From Doryteuthis pealeii (lineage: Eukaryota; Mollusca; Cephalopoda; Myopsida; Loliginidae): DNA of 64,000 nt. The position numbers and the translations under genes were made by a program. The DNA lies in NCBI GenBank assembly GCA_023376005.1, contig CM042139.1, forward strand, positions 133,974,833 to 134,038,832. Direction: 5' to 3'. Shown piece by piece: positions 57,704-64,000 of the stretch. Position 1 is the stretch's first letter. Each line of letters begins with the position of its first letter. A model generated the notes under the pieces. The model worked only from the letters and a program-made list of their open reading frames with translations. It made no database searches and was not told the DNA's origin.

Positions 57704-57705
<2 letters not shown>
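57573..57705 (+). repeat. tRNA-like SINE of a second family (copy 2)
   Basis: A near-perfect A-box region TAGCTCAGTCGGTAGAGCAC at 57583 and B-box GGATTCGAAACC at 57619 lie in a tRNA-like head, followed by TCCTCCGGACATACAGATTC and an AT microsatellite tail at 57709-57762. Pairing of the anticodon arm is poor, so this is a SINE rather than a functional tRNA gene. Copy 1 homologues at 11035-11165 (+) and 16560-16700 (-). Confidence 0.75.

Positions 57706-57708
<3 letters not shown>

Positions 57709-57762
<54 letters not shown>
57709..57762. repeat. (TA)n microsatellite
   Basis: Long TA array at the 3' end of a tRNA-like SINE. Confidence 0.95.
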
Positions 57763-57764
<2 letters not shown>

Positions 57765-58029
57765 AGGTCTAAATATACATTAATACAGGGTCCAGTAGAA
57801 TAACCACTTGGGTTTGGAAACGTAAATAAATAAAAAAGTAAATATTACCTCCTATTCAAATTTTGATTTTTGCAAGAAAGAACACTATTTACCAGTTTTT
57901 TTTGTTATTGTCAGCACTTTGTTTTATACATATATCCTCCAAATGCTTGCACTCACGAATTATACACTCCTGAAGCTTTCCAGCCCTGTTGGGTCGGGCT
58001 TAGAATATGCTAACTGAATACACGGCAGA

Positions 58030-58270
58030 GGGATAAGACCACCCAAAAGTGGTGTCTTGGGTATGCAACTGATGGTGAGTCTATAGTTCCAAAACTCTTG
58101 GAAGTGTGGAGTAATTCATAGCTATCACTCACGGGACATCTCTAACTCAGAGTTGTTAGTTGGTTGGATTTTACGGCATGTCAACCCTTGTTGGGTCATT
58201 TTATGCCGACGACAGTTTGTTTCATTCATTCTTGATAGGTATTGATAATTTTCTTTTTCAAATTCATTTT
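58030..58270. repeat. Mixed dispersed-repeat fragments
   Basis: GGTGTCTTGGGTATGCAACT and GGAAGTGTGGAGTAATTC (minus form of the CTCCACAC repeat) followed by TTTTACGGCATGTCAACCCT and GGGTCATTTTATGCCG (the ACGGCATATCAACC motif). Copy 1 homologues at 11480-11720 and 16020-16220. Confidence 0.5.
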
Positions 58271-58315
58271 TTTAACCACTTGCATTGTGATAGCCTTCAG
58301 AATAAACAGCCAAAG

Positions 58316-58317
<2 letters not shown>

Positions 58318-58362
<45 letters not shown>
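58318..58362. repeat. (TA)n array left of hammerhead unit
   Basis: Uninterrupted TA repeat that directly abuts the left edge of the ribozyme-bearing repeat. Confidence 0.93.
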
Positions 58363-58365
<3 letters not shown>

Positions 58366-58385
58366 GGCAGCTGCTAAAATCATAT

Positions 58386-58431
58386 AACTATACTGATGAG
58401 AGGTGATACCTCGAAACACGTGTCTATAGTT
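58386..58431 (+). ncRNA. Hammerhead ribozyme 1 (type I)
   Basis: All parts of the consensus are present. Stem I 5' strand AACTATA (58386-58392) pairs perfectly with TATAGTT (58425-58431). Conserved core CTGATGA at 58393-58399. Stem II GAGGT/ACCTC (58400-58404 with 58408-58412), loop GAT. Conserved GAAA at 58413-58416. Stem III region CACGTG. Cleavage triplet GTC ends at 58424, so self-cleavage is predicted after C58424. ACACGTGT is a perfect palindrome: as a monomer its hairpin is too tight, but two ribozymes could pair through it, as described for minimal stem III hammerheads in animals. Activity is not tested. Confidence 0.85.
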
Positions 58432-58695
58432 TACCCTATTATACGCTTCCCATTTCGGTTGAGCACTCTATTTAGGAGGTATATAATTGCAGATTCACCG
58501 TATTCGGCTCAGCCAAATCTCACTTTGTTTACAAAGTTTGAGAACTCTAGGTGAAGGTCATTTCCCCTTAGAAATATAGCAATTAAATAGCCTGCTATAC
58601 TTGGCGACTGACTGTGGATGTGTGAGTAAGAGGCTTGGCGAGCGTAAGTTCGTTCGGGTCTCGAACCCAGCCAGAGGCAGCTGCTAAAACCGTAT

Positions 58696-58741
58696 AACTA
58701 TACTGATGAGAGGTGATACCTCGAAACACGTGTCTATAGTT
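58696..58741 (+). ncRNA. Hammerhead ribozyme 2 (type I)
   Basis: Identical in sequence to ribozyme 1 over the whole catalytic region, offset by exactly 310 nt. Stem I AACTATA (58696-58702) pairs with TATAGTT (58735-58741). Core CTGATGA at 58703-58709, stem II and GAAA intact, cleavage predicted after C58734. Two cuts would release a 310-nt linear RNA whose ends could be religated to a circle. Confidence 0.85.
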
Positions 58742-58748
58742 TACCCTA

Positions 58749-58789
<41 letters not shown>

Positions 58790-58838
58790 CTAATACCATA
58801 TAATATATATATATATTAGCACTATTTGAAAATGCAAA

Positions 58839-58885
<47 letters not shown>

Positions 58886-58896
58886 ATGTTTGCATT
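58749..58896. repeat. (TA)n arrays inside two inverted repeats
   Basis: After the hammerhead unit, AGTGCTAATA and TATTAGCACT (about 58787-58829) enclose TA repeats, and ATGCAAACGATATA pairs with TATATGTTTGCAT (about 58833-58894) around a second TA array. Each could extrude as an AT-rich cruciform. Homologous inverted repeats exist in copy 1 near 12280-12370 and 15400-15500. Confidence 0.7.
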
Positions 58897-59084
58897 TCCC
58901 ATAGCACTTGTGAAAGATATGAATCCAACTATTCACGCTGCAACTATGGATAAATAGTAGGTCAGACTGGGCTCTTTAACTTTGTTATGGCAACCTTTAT
59001 AGGAGAAGGAAAACTATGTATTCAAACTTGTTAAATCCGATAAACAAATTGACTATGTGTCACAACCTACTCCTGCAGAAGGGT

Positions 59085-59092
<8 letters not shown>
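58886..59092 (+). repeat. Headless SINE body
   Basis: Plus-strand SINE body with GGTCAGACTGGGCTCTTTAA, ATAGGAGAAGGAAAACTATG and ACAACCTACTCCTGCAG, but without a tRNA head, which is replaced by (TA)n. Another (TA)n with GA/GATA repeats follows at 59089-59155. Confidence 0.65.
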
Positions 59093-59142
<50 letters not shown>

Positions 59143-59725
59143 TAGATAGATAGATATACTTTAATATATTGTCTTACGAAAATGTTTGGTAAGAGCCTAT
59201 TTCTTTGAGTACGTCAACGATTTAGTTTTAAGATAAACAAACACCGTCGAGCGAGGGGAATCCTAATGTGTTTGCCAGGGGAAAAAAGGAATATATAAAT
59301 GTTTTCAATGGCTTATTCTCCGATGTAAAGTGCATAACCAGAAGTTTAAAATCCAGAGAGGAAAGGGCTGCAGTTAAAACACAAAAGCATATTTGGCCTA
59401 AAATAACAAAAAATTTCTTCTTCTTCTTCTTCTTCTTCTCTTCTTCTTCTTCTTCTTCTTCTTCTCCCAGGAAAGAGATCTCAACTGTCTCCACTGAGAG
59501 AAGGTAAGATCGACCATGCGTAACTAGCGTCTTGTTTATGGTGGCGTAATAATGAAACAAATCCCGTCGCGTAACCTGTCATAGAATTATGTGAGTCAAG
59601 CAAAGGGCCTTATTTTAACAACTACGGAGCAATGAAACAATAATACACAGGCAAAAGAGGCTAAAGATTTATTTGAAAAGCTAAAGCATTTTCCATAAGT
59701 AACGACCCCACTCGACATCTACCTA

Positions 59726-60252
59726 CTGGGGTGAGTAAAAAGTTTTGCAATTTTTTCGTATGTGCTAGTTTGCGGCGCGTTTATCACGATTCCGATGCAG
59801 TTCAAGCCGTCAAAGGTGTCAGCTGGTATTGGTAGTATCGTGGTAGTTGGTGCACTGACACGTTGTGCTTTACTTCAATCCATGTGTTATTTGAAAGCCG
59901 CACAGATAAATGTGCAACGTAAATTGATTCGGGAATTTGTGCTTTACGAGTTCGTCCTTACGGTGCGGAAGCACCCAAAAACATTTGTTGTGCGAAAGGT
60001 AGAGTAACCAGATAGTTGTTGAAATTTCGTTCAAGTTGCAAAAACCCCGACAATTAGGCAAGGTGAGGTAGGTCTAAAACCGTTGATTCCGACGCCGTAC
60101 TCCAAACCATAGAGGCAAATCCGGAGAATAGCGGTGGGGTCGGCATCTCTCAGTCCAGTGTAATTAGTCTCCTTCACGATCTCGGCAAAAACATCCAGAG
60201 CTGCCAAATTATAGCATAACCAAAATATTGCAAAACGTTTGACTCACTCTAG
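59726..60252. mobile_element. mariner-like non-autonomous element (copy 2)
   Basis: Terminal inverted repeats start CTGGGGTGAGTAAAAAGTTT on the left and, read inward from the right, CTAGAGTGAGTCAAACGTTT. They continue into GCAATWTTTT, about 33 bp. The element is flanked on both sides by TA (59724-59725, 60253-60254), the Tc1/mariner target. Inside, a minus-strand frame contains HRYSPDLPLWFGV, resembling the HPPYSPDLAP.D block at the catalytic end of mariner transposases. At 527 bp it is far shorter than a full mariner (~1.3 kb), so it is an internally deleted, dead copy. Left-side ORFs within it are not genes. Confidence 0.8.
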
Positions 60253-60569
60253 TATTACTAAAACCATGATCATATATATGTGTGTGGTAGGAAGAAGGGC
60301 CGTAACCGAGTCCAGCATTGCTCTAGTTCCGGTACATGTGAAGACGTTCCAAGAAACTGTAAAAAAGTGTGGTGTGTTTCAATGGGAAAACGTAAATAAA
60401 AGACAAGAGAAATCTAGATTTTCTGAAATTTGTATCATCAAACTATATTAAGAGAGGGTTAGGGTAAAAGTTGGAACAATATGTTGTTTGAAATGTCTAG
60501 TCAGTTTCCATGTTTTGTTATTAAGGTCTACATTATAGATTTTGGATTTGCAGGTACGTTATATATATA

Positions 60570-60835
60570 ATAATATATATTATAATATACATTATATATA
60601 TTTGATGTATAGTAAGGTCACGTGAGTATTAGGAGGAGAGTCCGTCGTCTAAGTACTTCAGGTGAATTCTGCACAGAGTAATCTGTGTGTTCTTAAATAG
60701 TGGTTTAGAACCATCGCCACTGTTCAGGTACGGGGGAGATGGGTCATTCCATTATATCAATATTATAATATATAAGATAATATATAATCTTAAAATACAA
60801 ACACATTAATCGTGACAGTTTCACGTTTTCACTGT
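60570..60835. other. AT-rich interval unique to copy 2 side
   Basis: First sequence after the end of homology with copy 1. No gene recognised. Confidence 0.5.
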
Positions 60836-60839
60836 AATC

Positions 60840-60995
60840 AGGTGATAATAGGTATCTACTCAACATATCCACCGAGGGTGTGATGTGACACAAGTTCGGA
60901 AGTATGGGACATCCAGCACGGATCGAACTCGCTATTCAGTAGTGATGGATCTACAAGACTATCTTGGTAACCATTACACCACGATGGGACGCTTT
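60840..60995 (-). repeat. tRNA-derived SINE, CATCGTGGTGTAATGG family
   Basis: Minus-strand head CATCGTGGTGTAATGGTTAC (near 60985) and B-box GAGTTCGATCC, tail TGTGTCACATCACACCCTCG. Same family as 31745 and 63158. Confidence 0.78.
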
Positions 60996-61086
60996 TCTCT
61001 CTCCCACACCCCCTCAGTATATACCAACTTTATTCAGGTCAAAATCAGCACTATCATGCAACCGATGGAAAATAGAACCATTCCGT

Positions 61087-61087
<1 letters not shown>

Positions 61088-61132
<45 letters not shown>
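61088..61132. repeat. (TA)n microsatellite
   Basis: Pure TA array at the left edge of a foldback-like arrangement. Confidence 0.95.
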
Positions 61133-61134
<2 letters not shown>

Positions 61135-61214
61135 TTAATTGAAGTCATACCTAATTTTGAAATTTAATTAGTTGTCGGCTAAAAGCCATATCAAAAACAC
61201 ATTGTTTGTTTACT

Positions 61215-61264
<50 letters not shown>

Positions 61265-61434
61265 CGAATTGTCCTATTATCAGTATCAGCCGGACAGTGA
61301 GGGAGTCTATCCCCTTTTCGCTAGCACTAGACCAGAGATATTGTGTTTGTTGATGTGGAGCATCACACCTACCATCAGCTTCCAGATTAACCAATCTGTA
61401 CTACTTATGTGATGAGTTGGCGGGCACCGGTATC

Positions 61435-61479
<45 letters not shown>

Positions 61480-61590
61480 AGAAGTAAACAAACAAACAAT
61501 GTGTTTTGATATGGCTTTTTTTAGCCGACAATTTTTGGGAGAATATGTGCTTAATTGAAGTCGTACCTAATTTTTGAAAATTAATTGATT
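61133..61590. mobile_element. Foldback-like element with internal (TA)n arrays
   Basis: GTCGGCTAAAAGCCATATCA and ACACATTGTTTGTTTACTTC (61174-61218) are mirrored by GAAGTAAACAAACAAACAAT and GATATGGC..AGCCGACAA (61481-61531). TA arrays lie just inside each arm (61220-61259, 61437-61470). In addition GCTTAATTGAAGTC occurs directly repeated outside the arms (61133 and 61551). The interior (~180 bp) has no ORF. Confidence 0.65.
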
Positions 61591-61774
61591 AATAATTAAT
61601 GAATTAGGCGGGCATACCTATTCAAATGTAAGGCTAAACAAATCGAGAAATCGTATTATATATATATTTTTATGGTTATTATTAATTTCTTTTACTCCTC
61701 TCTTACAACTTTCTCTAACTCAGTGGTGTTCCTAAAATCCTTTTAGTCCGGTCAGGAATCAGGTATTTCTGCTA

Positions 61775-61776
<2 letters not shown>

Positions 61777-61822
<46 letters not shown>
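61777..61822. repeat. (TA)n microsatellite
   Basis: Pure TA array ending at the foldback element to its right. Confidence 0.95.
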
Positions 61823-61826
<4 letters not shown>

Positions 61827-62030
61827 CATTCATTATAGTGCACAATACGTTTAAGGCGCGATTGTTACCATTGGTTTCCAAGCAGTATGTTAGCCATTTT
61901 TCATCAAGCCTACGCGCCTGTTAAAAAATGCTGGGAATGTCAATTCATTTACATTCCCAGCATGGCTAACGTGCTGCTTGGAAACCAATGGTAACAATTG
62001 CACCGTATACGTATTGTACACTATAATGAA
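61823..62030. mobile_element. Foldback MITE with inner hairpin
   Basis: Left arm TCATTATAGTGCACAATACG and GTTACCATTGGTTTCCAAGC mirrors GCTTGGAAACCAATGGTAAC and GTATTGTACACTATAATGA on the right. Near the centre AATGCTGGGAATGTCAAT pairs with TTACATTCCCAGCAT. One arm has ~25 extra bases (ATTTTTCATCAAGCC...). No ORF. Confidence 0.85.
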
Positions 62031-62179
62031 TAAATAAATACAGCTCTTACACCTGTAATCAAGCACTGTATTTTCAATTTTCCTAAAAGAAAAATTCTCC
62101 TAAATGTAAAAAAAAAAGAGAAAATTAAATATTTTATAAAAAAGAAGGTCCGCAAAATGGATTATGATATTAGAAAATT

Positions 62180-62214
62180 TAATATATATATATATATATA
62201 ATATATATATATAT

Positions 62215-62276
<62 letters not shown>
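62180..62276. repeat. (TA)n-(GA)n microsatellite
   Basis: TA arrays followed by a GA array with one interruption. Confidence 0.95.
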
Positions 62277-62289
62277 AGGAAAAGTGGGA

Positions 62290-62990
62290 ATATTTTATGA
62301 CATGATCTCTGATAAGCATCACTTCAGATATCGGACTTTCCACCATTGCTTGTCAATTGAATCAATGTTTTCAAAGTTTCTCGGGCGTGTTAATTTGAGG
62401 GAATAGTTCTCGTCAAGTGGGTCAAAAGAAATGATACTCTAATCAAATTAAACACGCGTTAACCCAAGGGCATGCGTACGTGAATGCGTTTACGCACATT
62501 GACTTTCAAATAAATACTTAGATGTAGGTATATTTGTACTTGTGTGTTTTCGAAATGGAAAATATTGATGTCAGCATGCTGACGGGATCAGAGAAGTGTC
62601 GATAAGGACTTTTGTTTAGATAGTTCAATGATTCAATGCGTTTGTGTATATGGCCAGAAAGCGTATGGATGCGATGATTAATGGAGAGTTCTACAGAGGG
62701 CTCTGTATTCGTCTGTCTGTCTGTCTGTCTGTCTTATTTTTCTCTACGTAGGTGGGCATGTTTATTATGATTGTACAGGGATTCTGTAAGAACTGGAAAA
62801 AAATAAATAAATAAAAAATATGGATAAAAGAAAGAAAGGGCGAAAGAAAGAATATAGATAAAAAGAGAAAGAAAGAAAGGATATGGGTAAAAAAAAGGAA
62901 AGAAAAAAGACCGAATAGGGATAAAAAGCAAAAGAAAGAAAGTCGAGTGATGAAAACAGAAGAAAAAGAAGAAAAAAGACTAGGGGTAAA
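62290..62990. other. Intergenic, purine-rich low complexity
   Basis: (CTGT)n at 62712-62733 and GAAA/AAAG-rich sequence to 62990. No gene supported. Confidence 0.6.
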
Positions 62991-63011
62991 TGGGAAAGAA
63001 ACGAAGAAAAA

Positions 63012-63013
<2 letters not shown>

Positions 63014-63080
<67 letters not shown>
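63014..63080. repeat. (GA)n microsatellite
   Basis: Pure GA array of ~33 units. Confidence 0.97.
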
Positions 63081-63082
<2 letters not shown>

Positions 63083-63157
63083 AAATTTTTTTCACTGTCC
63101 ATCGTCAATCTTATTTCTTTACACTTTTTTCTATCCATTCTTAAAATTCTACACAGA

Positions 63158-63295
63158 GCGTCCCATCGTGGTGTAAATGTTAGCAAGCTAGTCTCGCAGA
63201 TCCATTACTACCGAATAGCGAGTTCGATCCTCGCTTGGTACTCAATACTTGCGACACATCCTATCCGAAGCGAAAGGGTTTAGTAAGTATTTACC
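63158..63295 (+). repeat. tRNA-derived SINE, CATCGTGGTGTAA family
   Basis: GCGTCCCATCGTGGTGTAAA head, B-box GAGTTCGATCC, GCGACACATCCTATCCGAAG tail. Same family as 31745-31895 and 60840-60995. Confidence 0.8.
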
Positions 63296-63384
63296 TACTT
63301 ACAATTCTCTCCTTTAACACGCTGTACACACTTTATTCCAGTCCATTCTATTGGTCTTCGTAATTTGCAAGCATTTGCACTTAG

Positions 63385-63510
63385 AAATGTGTAGTCGTTA
63401 TTTAGTAAGTGTTTAGCACAAAGCCAGATGTCTGGGGCACCCAGTGAGAATTGAACTTATTAGTAACGGTCTACAGATCTAACTCGCCAACTACTGCACC
63501 ACGCGAAGTG
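63385..63510 (-). repeat. Short SINE, TTTACTAAGC family (diverged)
   Basis: TTTAGTAAGTGTTTAGCACA, GGGGCACCCAGTGAGAATTG and ACTACTGCACCACGCGAAGT. Diverged relative of 43935-44172. Confidence 0.75.
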
Positions 63511-63539
63511 ACCTCAATAAACAGACAGATAAATGTCTT

Positions 63540-63815
63540 TTAGTTTTGTTTTTGTTTTGTTTTGTTTTACGGCATATCAACCTCAGTGGGTTATTTAATG
63601 CCGATAAAGTTTTGAAATAAATCAATTCTTAATGGATAATACATTTTTTTATAAATACATTTTTCTATTTAACCCATAGATGGGACACTAACAGGTACTA
63701 CCACTCCGGGCCAGAGTGGACCAGGGAGCAATGTTGATGAAGGGGTGCTCCACATTCCCCAAAACTCCAAAACTGGAACCTCACCATCAGATAGAGTTTA
63801 ACGTCATTCCCAGGA
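63540..63815 (+). repeat. Dispersed ACGGCATATCAACC...CTCCACATTCCCC repeat (fullest copy)
   Basis: GTTTTACGGCATATCAACCT, GGGTTATTTAATGCCGATAA, T/A-rich middle, AACAGGTACTACCACTCCGG, GGGGTGCTCCACATTCCCC, CTGGAACCTCACCATCAG and TCATTCCCAGGACATG. This copy joins the two motif groups seen separately elsewhere, defining one ~275-bp element. Class unknown. Confidence 0.65.
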
Positions 63816-64000
63816 CATGTAGACCCGCAGCCACCGCCTTCTAGCACCCATATGATAAAGAGGGGTTGGGGCTTATCATAAGAGCAATAGGGTTGGGGCA
63901 ATCATATAGGTGCTAGGGCTTGACATGACCAGCCGATTGATCGGAGGGGGCCTCTCCGACCGCCCGTCTAGCCCAAGATAGGGCCAAAGTTGAGTATTGC

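Larger units (their letters stand above)
58366..58746 (+). mobile_element. Retrozyme-like tandem unit with two hammerhead ribozymes
   Basis: The sequence GAGGGCAGCTGCTAAAA plus a hammerhead occurs at the left edge and recurs (GAGGCAGCTGCTAAAA) before a second hammerhead 310 bp later. The unit between the two predicted cleavage sites is 58425-58734. It contains no ORF. Near its end it has GGTCTCGAACC (58657-58667), which fits a pol III B-box. Long (TA)n arrays flank both sides, so it appears to have inserted into, or seeded, a TA microsatellite. Metazoan retrozymes and other small circular-RNA repeats have this one-and-a-bit-unit design with a ribozyme at each border (established family knowledge). 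Assignment here is inference from motif and layout. Confidence 0.75.
46628..60565 (+). repeat. Large direct repeat, copy 2 (cleaner copy)
   Basis: This is the second copy of the ~14 kb segment. It is the better template for annotation because repeat consensus motifs (tRNA A and B boxes, hammerhead cores, inverted termini) are intact where copy 1 has indels. It contains a ~49-bp stretch at about 48063-48111 that is absent from copy 1 near 1404, and a C homopolymer at about 52198 that copy 1 lacks. Homology ends near 60565, where copy 1 turns back on itself instead of continuing into the AT-rich sequence seen here. Confidence 0.95.

Noticed and set aside
61395..61440. Hammerhead-like GTGATGAG...TATCGAA inside a foldback
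   Set aside because: First core base is wrong (GTGATGA), GAAA and a GTC partner are not at the right places, and stem II does not pair.

Overview
The window is repeat-dense, AT-rich animal DNA. I see no intact host protein-coding gene, rRNA or CRISPR array. tRNA-headed SINEs with a shared body, many rotted LINE 3' ends, a Ty3/gypsy relic and very long (TA)n, (GA)n and (TG)n tracts suggest a mollusc, most likely a coleoid cephalopod (octopus-like). That assignment is from recall of repeat style, not from a search.

Layout. Positions 1-14046 (copy 1) and 46628-60565 (copy 2) are the same ~14 kb segment in direct orientation. They are nearly identical over the first 5 kb. Beyond ~6 kb copy 1 carries frequent small indels that copy 2 lacks. 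In copy 1 the segment then folds back: 14047-19766 is the reverse complement of 7770-13738, and it stops at a run of exactly 100 N (19767-19866). A noisy foldback abutting a gap looks like an unpolished long read placed in the assembly, so the duplication and palindrome should be treated as suspect until checked.

19867-31000 is AT-rich with (ATT)n arrays, LINE and SINE pieces and three foldback MITEs, two of which have CCCTAA-like cores. 32274-39874 is a nested retroelement block: two copies of an LTR-like direct repeat enclosing a 709-codon minus-strand ORF, then a plus-strand Ty3/gypsy relic (LTR, primer-site-like sequence, gag, zinc knuckle, DTGSD protease, N-terminal reverse transcriptase). 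The relic is interrupted by a MITE with a TTAGGG core and by two further insertions. 40000-46627 holds SINEs, LINE tails and GA microsatellites. 60570-64000 holds SINEs, foldbacks and microsatellites.

Most notable: 58366-58746 is a 310-nt tandem unit bounded by two identical sequences that satisfy the hammerhead ribozyme consensus, namely core CTGATGA, a perfect stem II, GAAA, a cleavage GTC, a 7-bp stem I and an 8-nt palindromic stem III region. This is the architecture of a retrozyme or self-cleaving circular-RNA repeat. Four noisier copies sit in the two arms of the copy-1 palindrome. Other observations are MITEs built around telomere-like cores, a tandem array of tRNA-like modules, and LINE 3' ends running directly into microsatellites.
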